In this document: positions 28,978 to 37,392 of the stretch, one piece after another
Numbering within the stretch: position 1 is the stretch's first letter
Layout of the letters: every line of letters begins with the position of its first letter
DNA from: Hahella sp. CCB-MM4
GTDB lineage: Bacteria; Pseudomonadota; Gammaproteobacteria; Pseudomonadales; Oleiphilaceae
Length of the DNA: 64,000 nucleotides
Direction of reading: 5' to 3'
Assembly: GCF_002260525.1 (NCBI RefSeq)
Contig: NZ_MRYI01000004.1
Location: 186,001-250,000, forward strand
Translations under genes and position numbers: made by a program
The notes under the pieces: generated by a model
Told to the model about the DNA's origin: nothing
What the model saw: only the letters and a program-made list of their open reading frames with translations
Database searches by the model: none

Positions 28978-29985
28978 TCACACAAACACTTTCTTTTTAT
29001 TCATCAACAACCAATTCTCCAGCATCAACTGCGGATTAAGATTGCGTTGTTCGACCACACTTTTACGGGCCTCAATCAAAGCCTGATACAAATGCCACGC
29101 AGCCTCATTCGACATGCGGGCAGTAACTTTTTTCAGGCGTGAGTCCGATAGTTGCGCATATGCTTCGGAAGCGTCAGCTCCATCGGTCGTCATCACCATG
29201 ACATCCCTCATCCACACGGCCAACCAATGCAAAACCCACTCCACATCCTGTTTGGCCCACTGAGCCGCCAGTGAAAAGGCATCCTCTCGGCCTTCAAGGT
29301 AATCCAGCCATGACGTTAATATCTGAGACTGCAAGTCGGTCGCATTTTCATTATGCCAGTGTAATCCGGTTAACGGCTGACCGCCCGCTGACTTCAACAG
29401 TTCTGCCGCCTTTACCATATCCTGCTGACTCTGTTCAGCCAACCACCGAACAGCCACTTCCTGCTCGGGCATCGGCAATTTAATGATCTGGCAGCGACTC
29501 CGTATGGTAGGCAACAGCAAGCTCGCCTGACTGGTTACCAGAAGAATAACCACACCGGCCGGCGGCTCTTCCAGAGTTTTCAACATGGCGTTGGCAGAAT
29601 AGACGTTCATCGCCTCTGCCGGATTAACGACAGCAACCAAACGATGGCTAACCTGCGGACGACTATGCACAAAATCAGACAGAGCCCTGACCTGATCTAT
29701 CTTGATCGACTTGCTGCCTTCCTCAGGCACAATCGTCATCAAATCCGGATGGCTGCCGGCTTCCAGCAGACGACAACTCTTACAATGTCCACAGGGTTGA
29801 GGATTGGGAGTGTCACAGACCAGCAGATTGGCGAGCCTCTGTGCCAGAGGATATTTACCGATTCCTGCCGGGCCAGTCAGCAAAATCGCATTGGGGAAGT
29901 TTCCCCGACCATTCTGATTGACCCAAGCGGACCACTGTCCCTCGAACCAAGGCAATGAAACTGGTGAAGCAATACCCTTATCCAT
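28978..29985 (-). CDS. holB: DNA polymerase III subunit delta'
   Basis: A 335-residue AAA+ clamp-loader subunit. LLTGPAGIGKYPLAQRLANLL is the P-loop region, followed by a Cys4 zinc module (CDTPNPQPCGHCKSC), the IKIDQVRALSDF block, the VVNPAEAMNVYSANAMLKTLEEPP segment and the sensor-1 like TSQASLLLPTIRSRCQ, which carries the SRC motif of the family. The ATG at 29985 is used; a TTG one codon earlier also opens the frame. Commonly holB is followed by a pilZ-domain gene and tatD; here the B-box gene follows instead. Confidence 0.93.
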   Translation of the reverse strand: MDKGIASPVSLPWFEGQWSAWVNQNGRGNFPNAILLTGPAGIGKYPLAQRLANLLVCDTPNPQPCGHCKSCRLLEAGSHPDLMTIVPEEGSKSIKIDQVRALSDFVHSRPQVSHRLVAVVNPAEAMNVYSANAMLKTLEEPPAGVVILLVTSQASLLLPTIRSRCQIIKLPMPEQEVAVRWLAEQSQQDMVKAAELLKSAGGQPLTGLHWHNENATDLQSQILTSWLDYLEGREDAFSLAAQWAKQDVEWVLHWLAVWMRDVMVMTTDGADASEAYAQLSDSRLKKVTARMSNEAAWHLYQALIEARKSVVEQRNLNPQLMLENWLLMNKKKVFV

Positions 29986-30055
29986 CAAAACTACGAGAGT
30001 ACCCTGTTGGTTATAAATAGATCGTCAAATGACCAAATCAATCATCAAATAGCCG

Positions 30056-32071
30056 CTACAGGCGATTAATCTGGCGCTTTATCTGCCTTAACAACTGCTG
30101 ACCGGCAGCACGGTCACTCACCCCGGCAAACAGCAGCCTTTCAAATCCAAGCACAATAGAGCGAATGGTTGGTCTGTCAGCCTCCAGGTTTCCTGGTGCT
30201 TCCAAAATTTGCCTGGGCGTCATCCCCGGATGAATACTACTATTCTTTACAGCCAATTTCCTGACAAATCTATGATATTGCCGCTGCACCGGCTGCTTTC
30301 TGTTTTTCGCCCACTCCGGCCATAAGCTATACAGTCCCAGGCCACCAAAAAGAACCGCAGCAGTGACGGCAAGCAACATGGCAATATACTTGATATCACC
30401 ATTTCCCAAGAAGCGGCTCAGCAAGGACTTTTGAGACTCCTGATCATAGTTCACAACCCGGCTGATCCACATATAGTTCAAGTATTCAGCCTGATCCCGT
30501 ATCCAGGAAACGATATTGACATCACTGAACCTGGATAATGACAGCGGTGAGTTTTGCAGGAAGGTTCCCTCCTCTGCCACAGCTTCTCTGATTCCTGATT
30601 CAACCCTGGCAGGTGACACCGCAGCAGTAGGATCTACCCGAACCCAACCTTCTCCCCTCAGCCATACTTCCAACCAGGCATGGGCATCATACTGATGTAC
30701 CACCAGGAAGCCGCCCTGAGTATTCCACTCCCCGCCCTGATAACCCACTACCATCCTTGTAGGAATGCCCATCGCCCGAAACAGTATGCCAATAGAACTG
30801 GCATAGTGTTCACAGAATCCGCGTCTGGATCCGAATAGGAACGCATCCGCCCGGTCAGAGGACGGCAGCAAAGGAGGATTCAAAGTGTAGAAGAAGTTAT
30901 TTTCATTCAGAAATTCCAGAACATAATTGATCTGCCCCCGAGGAGAGTCATGGCTTTGTACAATTTGCCCGGCCCAGGTGATCGTTTGGGGATTTTCAAG
31001 TTGGGGAAGCTTTGTGTACCTGTCGATTTCAGCCGGAGTAAGCTGCTCACCAGATTGCACCTCCCTCTTCATGCGATACCAAGTGGCAGACTTGACCTCT
31101 TTTGTAAAGCGAACCAAGCCTTGTGTCGTCGAGTACGCATCTCCGGCAACCAGTTGGGAGCCGTCCAGTGAAAACCCCCAACTACGATTATGGGGATCAA
31201 GCAAGACTTCATAGTCAAACGCTTCATCCCGACTCAGGTTTCTGGGCTTCCCGCTCCAGCGTTCCGTGTTTTCCTGGAAAAATGAACGTGACCAGCGGCC
31301 GGAGAAATAGCGGTCAAGAATCAGCCCTTTCCAATAGAGATCCTTTGGCAACGGGATATTGTCGCGAAACGTGACCCGAAATGCCCGTTCTCCTGACTGG
31401 GCCAGATTGGCCACATCTCCGGGGGACACCGTGTCGTCAAGACCGGTAAATGCGGAAGAGCTGTTCAGAGGCATGCTCCACAAAGGACCGAATCTGGGGA
31501 ATACGACATAGAGAATTGCCAGAACCGGAACGGCCAGCAACATCAGACGATATACACTCCCCAGACTGCTGACCAGGGATTTCATTTTCATTTGCGTGCT
31601 CACCGCCGTGAGCGACACCAATCCCACCCCCATAAAAGTAAAGACAAAGGCGGTTCGAAACAGTGACTGGCTAAACAGTAACCCCAATGCGAGGAGGAAT
31701 AACGTCATAAAGCTGAAAATATAGGCATCCCGATGACTCTTCAGCTCCACCAGCTTAAGACAGTAGGCAAGCACGAAGAAGCCGACGGCATTTTCGACCG
31801 TAAACTGTCTTCGACTGGTCCAGGCAAAAAGCAAAACGGTCAACACCATTAACGAGGCTTTGATCCATTTATTCAATTCAGGAATCCAGCCTTTGAAGGC
31901 AGCCATCCGAAACGCAACGACAGCCGCCGCAAATAATATCAACCACCCCGGCAACACCTCCCAGTGCCCGAGAGTGGCAGGTATCAGTGCAATGATCAGC
32001 CAGATCAGCGCTTGCCGCTCTACTCTCGGAGGATGGTTAAAATGTCTACTTAGTCTGCGACCGCCCATCAT
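30056..32071 (-). CDS. tgpA: Periplasmic transglutaminase TgpA family protein
   Basis: A 671-residue inner-membrane protein: six or seven N-terminal helices (DUF3488, residues 20-200), a periplasmic transglutaminase-like domain with the triad Cys in RRGFCEHYASSIGIL (near 420), His in HQYDAHAWLEVW (near 464) and Asp in RVDPTAAVSP (near 479), then one helix near 565-585 and a cytosolic DUF4129-like tail. The Pseudomonas homologue is essential and may act on envelope proteins. It starts 3 bp after the DUF58 gene, so the two are cotranscribed. The MoxR ATPase that normally precedes them is absent. Confidence 0.92.
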   Translation of the reverse strand: MMGGRRLSRHFNHPPRVERQALIWLIIALIPATLGHWEVLPGWLILFAAAVVAFRMAAFKGWIPELNKWIKASLMVLTVLLFAWTSRRQFTVENAVGFFVLAYCLKLVELKSHRDAYIFSFMTLFLLALGLLFSQSLFRTAFVFTFMGVGLVSLTAVSTQMKMKSLVSSLGSVYRLMLLAVPVLAILYVVFPRFGPLWSMPLNSSSAFTGLDDTVSPGDVANLAQSGERAFRVTFRDNIPLPKDLYWKGLILDRYFSGRWSRSFFQENTERWSGKPRNLSRDEAFDYEVLLDPHNRSWGFSLDGSQLVAGDAYSTTQGLVRFTKEVKSATWYRMKREVQSGEQLTPAEIDRYTKLPQLENPQTITWAGQIVQSHDSPRGQINYVLEFLNENNFFYTLNPPLLPSSDRADAFLFGSRRGFCEHYASSIGILFRAMGIPTRMVVGYQGGEWNTQGGFLVVHQYDAHAWLEVWLRGEGWVRVDPTAAVSPARVESGIREAVAEEGTFLQNSPLSLSRFSDVNIVSWIRDQAEYLNYMWISRVVNYDQESQKSLLSRFLGNGDIKYIAMLLAVTAAVLFGGLGLYSLWPEWAKNRKQPVQRQYHRFVRKLAVKNSSIHPGMTPRQILEAPGNLEADRPTIRSIVLGFERLLFAGVSDRAAGQQLLRQIKRQINRL

Positions 32072-32074
32072 TCA

Positions 32075-33034
32075 TCATCCCTCGGGATACAGCGCTAATG
32101 CCGAGAGGCATTGATTCTTATGCAGCTCCGATAAATCAGGAGCGATGACCTTACCCGGCAGGCGCACACCATATAGCTGCCTCTTGGCATTCATTGCCAG
32201 CACCTGATGACACATCATGGCCAGCCTGATTTCTGTGTCGCCGACAGAATAAGCACTGAAATCAATCCATTCCGGATCAGTCAGCGGCTGAGCGAATTCC
32301 TTGGAATAGAATTCACCACTCTGGGCGTATTTCTTCCAAGCCACCCGGTTAAGAGACTCTCCCGGAACATAGCTGCGCAATCCTTCAAAGTCCTCCTGAC
32401 CAGGAATCATCGCCTTTTTTCCGCTCTGTTGATCACCCTCTGCCTGCCCCCAGACCATCTGGGACTCCAGGGGTTTTGGATATACGATGATTTCAGCCTT
32501 TAAATCCTGCCAGGACCATGCACGAATCAGCCCCATGGGAAATACAGAGGTAATCAACATTCGTCCCGGCCGGTATCGACCACGCTCCGGACAGGGCAGC
32601 TCGATGATAAAGCGCACTGACTGCCCCTTTTCAATGTCAACAGTATTGAAGCTTTCCGGAACCCAACCGATTTCGATACTGCTATGATTTTTTTCCCGGG
32701 CAGCAACGACAAACTCAAGCCCTCCAAGATCCCCTGCAAAGCAGGGTTCCGAGTGGTGAAACTTGATATACAGCCCCGAGATATTTCGATAGGCCGAGAC
32801 AATATTGAGCAGCAGAATGGAAAAAAGGAAAAATCCGACAGCCAGTATCATCGAGTTCTGATAGTTGATACCCGTCAGAATCAACAAACCGATCAACCCC
32901 AGAAATAAGACGCCCCAGCGAGTGGGCAAAATAAAGATTTCCCGATGACTCAGTTCCACCTGATTCACAGGAGGAATTCGTCGCTCCACCCAGAATGACA
33001 CCCGTTTTTCGAATTGTTGAATAACGCTCACCAT
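32075..33034 (-). CDS. DUF58 domain-containing protein
   Basis: A 319-residue protein with two membrane helices at about 38-75 and a soluble part containing the DUF58 signature DFEGLRSYVPGESLNRVAWKKYAQSG and SKEFAQP. Proteins of this type work with MoxR AAA+ ATPases and TgpA; the molecular role is not settled. The ATG at 33034 is chosen over a TTG one codon upstream. First gene of a two-gene unit with tgpA. Confidence 0.88.
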   Translation of the reverse strand: MVSVIQQFEKRVSFWVERRIPPVNQVELSHREIFILPTRWGVLFLGLIGLLILTGINYQNSMILAVGFFLFSILLLNIVSAYRNISGLYIKFHHSEPCFAGDLGGLEFVVAAREKNHSSIEIGWVPESFNTVDIEKGQSVRFIIELPCPERGRYRPGRMLITSVFPMGLIRAWSWQDLKAEIIVYPKPLESQMVWGQAEGDQQSGKKAMIPGQEDFEGLRSYVPGESLNRVAWKKYAQSGEFYSKEFAQPLTDPEWIDFSAYSVGDTEIRLAMMCHQVLAMNAKRQLYGVRLPGKVIAPDLSELHKNQCLSALALYPEG

Positions 33035-33151
33035 CAATACCCAGACAATAAATCAAGACTCTAAGGAACCCCTGAAAAGCTACCTACGTTGCCACAGCGG
33101 CGCTTATGGTTCCCTAAATTTATTATGTTTTCCCGTATTTTGCCGACTCTT

Positions 33152-33182
33152 TTACAAAACTTAATCAAAATACGCATATAAT
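33152..33182 (+). promoter_or_regulatory. Candidate promoter of the secreted-protein gene at 33308
   Basis: A perfect TATAAT at 33177-33182 is preceded by TTACAA (33152-33157, spacer 19) within the 11-mer TTACAAAACTT. The same 11-mer occurs at 34719-34729 and a near copy (TTACAAACTT) at 35546, in front of the two related genes. The leader would be about 120 nt. Confidence 0.45.
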
Positions 33183-33307
33183 AGTGGCTATATCATTAAC
33201 CTGATCCGTAATATTGTTAGCCGGTAGTATACCTGCTCAATACCGTCATCTGAGAGTTCAGCTGTATCCTGAATACGGTAGGTTAAAAACATTTACTGGT
33301 GGGAATT

Positions 33308-33946
33308 ATGTCAAATAACCGTACCGGACGTTTTATCCAGAAAACTCTCATCGGCAGCCTGGCTTGCCTTGGTTTCAACGCCTTCGCAGAAGTTAAGTCC
33401 TTAACCAGCGGCGAGCTGACCGATACCTACATAAAAGACTCAACCATTATCGTCACACCGGCGGTAAAAGCCCCTGCCAAAAAGACGACCCGCACTTATA
33501 CCATTGCACCGGGAGAACCGGTAAAAACTGAGTCCGAGGAACAGGCAGATCTTGAAACCAGCCTGGCAAACGAGTGGCAGGAATATGTTGATGCGGCAGA
33601 ATTTTCCAAGCAACGCACCCGGGAACAGGAACTGGCTCTGGCCAATATCACCACACCGGACCTGATTCCTCTCACGGAGAGGACACTACCTTACAACATG
33701 ACGCTGCCGGAAGGTGCTTTCACCTTTGAGCAGGTACTGGGCCAGACCGATACCCAACCGATTACCCTCCCTTACGGAGATGAATTGAATATCCAGTCTA
33801 ACGGACAGGAACTGACAATTTCCGTTGGAAACCTGCCCGGTGTCGACCCGATTCTGCTCCAGCAGAGCTTGCAGGGAGGACTGGTTAATTTGAAGCCGAG
33901 AGATAACGGTGGTTTTGACCTCACCCTGACAATCCCCCAGCAATAA
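33308..33946 (+). CDS. Small secreted protein, divergent member of the local three-gene family
   Basis: A 212-residue protein of unknown function. A signal peptide (residues 1-27, ending FNAFA) leads to a mature start EVKSLTSGELTDTYIKDSTIIV, which lines up with the AE-L-K-x-L/V-x4-L segment of the proteins at 34056 and 34859 but has lost the GQSG part. The middle is polar and charged, the C-terminal 60 residues are predicted beta-rich (NGQELTISVGNLPG, GGFDLTLTIPQQ). ATG at 33308 preceded by GGTGGG; the frame opens three codons earlier. Similarity is judged by eye. Confidence 0.7.
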   Translation: MSNNRTGRFIQKTLIGSLACLGFNAFAEVKSLTSGELTDTYIKDSTIIVTPAVKAPAKKTTRTYTIAPGEPVKTESEEQADLETSLANEWQEYVDAAEFSKQRTREQELALANITTPDLIPLTERTLPYNMTLPEGAFTFEQVLGQTDTQPITLPYGDELNIQSNGQELTISVGNLPGVDPILLQQSLQGGLVNLKPRDNGGFDLTLTIPQQ

Positions 33947-33984
33947 TCACTTCATATAAACCAACAATAACCACTTCATATAAA
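33941..33984. repeat. 20-bp duplication across the stop codon of the 33308 gene
   Basis: CAATAATCACTTCATATAAA (33941-33960) is repeated as CAATAACCACTTCATATAAA (33965-33984), 19 of 20 identical, with a 4-bp spacer. The first copy contains the last codon and TAA stop of the gene. Confidence 0.9.
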
Positions 33985-34003
33985 AAAGCAGTCTCGCATA
34001 CGT

Positions 34004-34031
34004 AAAAAAGGCGCTTTAAAGCGCCTTTTTT
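34004..34031. terminator. Bidirectional terminator between convergent secreted-protein genes
   Basis: The palindrome AAGGCGCTTTAAAGCGCCTT at 34008-34027 is flanked by an A-run and a T-run. It serves the plus gene ending at 33946 and the minus gene ending at 34056. Confidence 0.93.
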
Positions 34032-34055
34032 ATTAGCTTCTCTGGAGTCGCGGAA

Positions 34056-34637
34056 TCAGAAGTATTTTACCGGAGTCAAAGAAAATTCACCGGACTGACC
34101 AGGAATCGTAAACGTGTTGTTTTCCAGCGGAGCGTTCAGGATCAGGATCCCCTGATTCGAAATAAACAACTGGTCATGCACATTGACCGTATCGTCATCC
34201 AGTGTGATGTCCAGCGGTGAAAACTGGGTTCCTCTTCCAACATTCGGCTGGAATGAAAACATCATGGCACCGCGGTCGATTGTTCCGTCATCATTGGTAT
34301 CGACCCCACCCATTCTCATGGGGAAAATGGAGAATAGCGAATCAACAACTCCCCCGGTTTGAGGCATGCCGAACATCTGCCCCTGGAAAGTGAGCTGCTG
34401 GGTGGAAACATTTCCGTCGGTAGAAGAGCCGCCGGGCAAAATAACTTCCTGCGCTCCACCATCGGGGGGGGTGTACACGATAGCATCGTAGGTAACCTGC
34501 CCACTCATCTCTATGACAGGTGCAGCTTGTCCATAAAACTCCCCCAAAGCCTCATCTTCGAGCGGCTTTAGCTCTGCAAGACATGCATTTGCCATCAATA
34601 CAGCGGAAGTCAGTACGATTCCCTTAAGAACTTTCAT
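34056..34637 (-). CDS. Small secreted protein (FilA/DUF6160-like N-terminus)
   Basis: A 193-residue exported protein. The signal peptide MKVLKGIVLTSAVLMANACLA is followed by ELKPLEDEALGEFYGQAAPVIE, a variant of the L-x-D-V-x-GQSG-x-x-I-E motif of the FilA/DUF6160 group linked to putative pili in Acinetobacter and relatives. The rest is Gly/Asn/Asp-rich and beta-prone (GQVTYDAIVYTPPDGGAQEV, DTNDDGTIDRGA with a Ca-binding-loop look). A Cys near the end of the signal (ANACLAE) does not fit a good lipobox. Function unknown. Confidence 0.72.
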   Translation of the reverse strand: MKVLKGIVLTSAVLMANACLAELKPLEDEALGEFYGQAAPVIEMSGQVTYDAIVYTPPDGGAQEVILPGGSSTDGNVSTQQLTFQGQMFGMPQTGGVVDSLFSIFPMRMGGVDTNDDGTIDRGAMMFSFQPNVGRGTQFSPLDITLDDDTVNVHDQLFISNQGILILNAPLENNTFTIPGQSGEFSLTPVKYF

Positions 34638-34694
34638 GTCACTTCATCCTCTGGCTGCGTGCTACCAGCGCAGTCAAAACTGAATAATGATTCG

Positions 34695-34725
34695 TTTGTA
34701 ACCTGATATCACTCTACGTTACAAA
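34695..34725. promoter_or_regulatory. Inverted repeat upstream of the 34056 gene
   Basis: Perfect 8-bp arms TTTGTAAC (34695-34702) and GTTACAAA (34718-34725) with 15 bp between, about 60 bp before the start. A broken version (TTTTGTAAT ... TGTTAC) lies in front of the 34859 gene near 35598-35623. It could be an operator. Confidence 0.5.
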
Positions 34726-34795
34726 ACTTTTCCAATCAGTGAGTCTCTTCACAAATTGTTGATATCATTTATTTTTATCATGTTTCGAACACAAG

Positions 34796-34823
34796 AAAAG
34801 GCGCCCTTGGGCGCCTTAACTTT
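34796..34823 (-). terminator. Terminator of the 34859 gene
   Basis: Stem AAGGCGCCC/GGGCGCCTT at 34798-34806 and 34809-34817, followed on the minus strand by TTTTCTT, about 40 bp after the stop codon. Confidence 0.85.
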
Positions 34824-34858
34824 GTAGATATCGCTAGGAAATATTTTCCAAATCGATA

Positions 34859-35488
34859 TTACAGGCCGTTACCACGGATAACCAGTTGCAGGTTATCGAT
34901 GTTCATGCCGATGATTTCGATTCCGCCGTAGCTGGAAACTTGTTGAGCTGCAACAGTACCAGACTGACCAACGTTAGCCAGATCGTACTCTTCTACGAAT
35001 ACGCCCATGTCGCCAACTTTGAAGTTGATGTTGGAGTTAGCGAAGCTGATACCGATACCGCCGTCGCCTTCTGCAACCGCACCACCGTTAGCGATAACGT
35101 TAGCCAGGTCAGCAGTTGCGTCGATAGTCATATCAACCGCACCAGCGATAGCGATGTCCTTAGCGATGAAACCACCAAGTGCAGGAACTGGGTTACCAGC
35201 GTTTACGTTAACGCCCAGGTTAGAGTCCTGATCCCAGCCACCTTCGATGTCAACGATCCATTTGAAAGCGTCGATGGTGATACCAGCACCACTCCAGTCA
35301 ACTCCGTAGAAGTCACCAGTAGAAGCGTCAACACCAGAAACTGAACCGAAGCCAGCTTCGATTACCAGACCGCTCTGACCAGAAACGTCAGCCAGTACAG
35401 AATCGTCAACAGCTTTCAATTCAGCTTGAGCAGCCAGAGGAGCAGCAGCGATAGCAGAAACCAACAGTAATTTTTTCAGGCCTTTCAT
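34859..35488 (-). CDS. Small secreted protein, FilA/DUF6160-like
   Basis: A 209-residue exported protein and the clearest family member of the three. Signal peptide MKGLKKLLLVSAIAAAPLAA, then AELKAVDDSVLADVSGQSG-LVIE, the typical D-x-x-L-x-x-V-x-GQSG motif. The mature protein is acidic, rich in Gly, Ala, Asp, Val and low in Cys, with a beta-rich pattern (GGIGISFANSNINFKVGD, GGIEIIGMNIDNLQLVIRG). The choice of codons is much more uniform than in neighbours (GCT/GGT/GTT/AAC), which suggests high expression. A strong AGGAG precedes the ATG at 35488. The biological role, possibly surface or pilus related, is unproven. Confidence 0.78.
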   Translation of the reverse strand: MKGLKKLLLVSAIAAAPLAAQAELKAVDDSVLADVSGQSGLVIEAGFGSVSGVDASTGDFYGVDWSGAGITIDAFKWIVDIEGGWDQDSNLGVNVNAGNPVPALGGFIAKDIAIAGAVDMTIDATADLANVIANGGAVAEGDGGIGISFANSNINFKVGDMGVFVEEYDLANVGQSGTVAAQQVSSYGGIEIIGMNIDNLQLVIRGNGL

Positions 35489-35931
35489 TTAATTTCTCCT
35501 AAAAGATATTTTTTTTATTGATGTGAAACTCTTACTTGAGCTTCTTTACAAACTTCCTGCCCTACACTTTTAATTTTAAGATTGTCTGACATTCCGTTTT
35601 GTAATCTTGCGATTGTTACTTTAGTTTTCCCTCTGTAAGTTTTCCGTGACAATCCTCACACTTTCTGCATCATTCTGAAGCACCGAAAAATTCCATTTTT
35701 TCTTCACTTACACAGGCACTAACTCTACAATCCCCGGTTATACAGAACTTCAGGAAGTTACTGCCTTAAACCATGAATGCAGTGTATTGGTGTAAAGAAG
35801 TGGAATCCGTGACTATGTTCACAACCCGTAACGACATGTTACATTTTGTTAACGACACCTCATTTTCCAGTTGAAACAATACGCTTACCAGCACACAACC
35901 GTTACTCACAAGCCCCTCCAACACCAGACAG
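35489..35931. other. AT-rich divergent intergenic region upstream of pabB
   Basis: No gene seen. It holds the 5' leader of the highly expressed-looking minus-strand gene at 34859 and the pabB promoter. It contains several GTTAC/GTAAC words (35610-35625, 35827-35856) and a near copy of the TTACAAAACTT motif at 35546. No clear -35/-10 pair could be fixed. Confidence 0.5.
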
Positions 35932-37317
35932 ATGCCAATAATCAGACTTCCCTATTCCGACGCCGACACAGTGATAGAAAAGCTTTCCAGGCTGAAAGGC
36001 TTTGTTTGGTTAAGGACTCATATCAGTCAATTTGGGATTGTGGACATTGCGGCGGTAGAGCCGGAGTGGATCAGTGAGATTCCACTAAACCGGACAGCAT
36101 CAGAGTCTTCTTCCGATCTCCGGAACATTATTTCCAAAGTTCAGCATCAGGATACGTCCCCGGTTCACAGCCATGAACTTAGCGACATATTTAACGGCGG
36201 ACTAATCGGCTATTGCAGTTATGAAACCGGCCGAGACCTGATTCTAACCTCACCGGATAAGCGGCCGGGAAGCGGCGAACAGTTGCTCCCTAAATTCTAC
36301 GCCGGCTACTTTACCAACTATGTTGTCATCGACCACCAGGGGCAACGACTCATCGGCGATCTCTCCAACGACATCCTGAAAGCCTTCGAAGCCCACTCAG
36401 AGGACGAGCCGTGTTCGCATGACGAGGCTCTATCAATTAGCGAAACAAGTCATCCGGACTTCACCTTCTCCGACTTTCAGGGGACATGGAACCATCAGGA
36501 TTATGCCGAAGCTTTTCAAAAGCTGATTACCTATATATATAGTGGCGACACCTATCAGGTAAATCTCACCCAGAGGTTTCACGCCAACTACAGCGGCGAT
36601 CTATGGAAAGCCTTCAAGCAGGTCCATAAGCAAACGGATGCCCCGCACTCCGCTTATATTTCTATGCCTTCGGGCAATGTGCTGAGCTTTTCTCCCGAGA
36701 GTTTCCTTAGCATCTATCAGGGCGTGTTGAGCACCAAACCTATCAAAGGCACCCGACCAAGGGCCTCGGATCCAGTACGTGACGAGGAGATTTCCCGGGA
36801 GTTACTGAATAGCCCCAAGGATCGTGCAGAAAACGTCATGATCGTGGACCTGCTGAGAAATGATCTTGGCAAAGTGGCCAAAACTGGCTCTGTAACGGTG
36901 GACAAGCTATGCGAACTGGAAACCTTCAGTAATGTCCACCACCTGGTCAGTACCATTTCAGCCGAACTGAAACCCGAGATTCATCCTCTGGAAGCCCTAT
37001 TTGATTGCTCTCCAGGAGGATCGATCACCGGTGCCCCGAAGAAAAGGGCCATGGAAATCATCGAAGAGCTGGAACCATTTCCCCGTAGCGTTTACTGCGG
37101 CAGTGTGTTTTTTCTGAGCCGAAATGGTCGGCTGGAAAGCAACATTGCGATCCGTACCATGGTTTGTCGGGAGGGAGATGCTTATCTATGGGGTGGCGGT
37201 GGCATTGTCGCTGACTCGGTGTGCGAATCCGAGTATGAAGAATCACGGGTGAAAATTCGCCACATTGCCAAAGCCCTTGGCGTAGAACTCCATCCCAAGG
37301 GCTTTGATGATCAATAA
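35932..37317 (+). CDS. pabB: Aminodeoxychorismate synthase component I
   Basis: A 461-residue chorismate-binding enzyme that, with glutaminase PabA, makes 4-amino-4-deoxychorismate for folate. LSTKPIKGTRPRASDP carries the catalytic Lys of PIKGT, the mark of PabB against TrpE; SPESFLSIYQG, DRAENVMIVDLLRNDLGKV, ELETFSNVHHLVSTI, CSPGGSITGAPKKRAMEII and VYCGSVFFLS complete the chorismate site. Length is normal. In Pseudomonas pabB also stands near thrH and cysH, as here. Its 3' end runs into a short tandem array. Confidence 0.95.
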   Translation: MPIIRLPYSDADTVIEKLSRLKGFVWLRTHISQFGIVDIAAVEPEWISEIPLNRTASESSSDLRNIISKVQHQDTSPVHSHELSDIFNGGLIGYCSYETGRDLILTSPDKRPGSGEQLLPKFYAGYFTNYVVIDHQGQRLIGDLSNDILKAFEAHSEDEPCSHDEALSISETSHPDFTFSDFQGTWNHQDYAEAFQKLITYIYSGDTYQVNLTQRFHANYSGDLWKAFKQVHKQTDAPHSAYISMPSGNVLSFSPESFLSIYQGVLSTKPIKGTRPRASDPVRDEEISRELLNSPKDRAENVMIVDLLRNDLGKVAKTGSVTVDKLCELETFSNVHHLVSTISAELKPEIHPLEALFDCSPGGSITGAPKKRAMEIIEELEPFPRSVYCGSVFFLSRNGRLESNIAIRTMVCREGDAYLWGGGGIVADSVCESEYEESRVKIRHIAKALGVELHPKGFDDQ

Positions 37318-37380
37318 GAGCTTTTGATCAATAAGGGTTTTGGGGATCGATAAGAGCTTGGCGATCTATAAAAGCTCTGC
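37309..37380. repeat. Four-unit tandem array starting across the pabB stop codon
   Basis: Units of 17-19 bp at 37309, 37326, 37345 and 37363, all of the type GATC-A/G/T-ATAAGAGCTT. The first unit includes the pabB TAA stop; each further unit keeps a TAA or TAAA. It fills almost the whole gap to thrH. Confidence 0.85.
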
Positions 37381-37392
37381 CCCCAACAGCAA

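Noticed and set aside
37304-37316. FNR/Anr box TTGATGATCAA at the pabB end
   Set aside because: The centre is 1 bp instead of 4 and it codes for the end of PabB within the repeat array.
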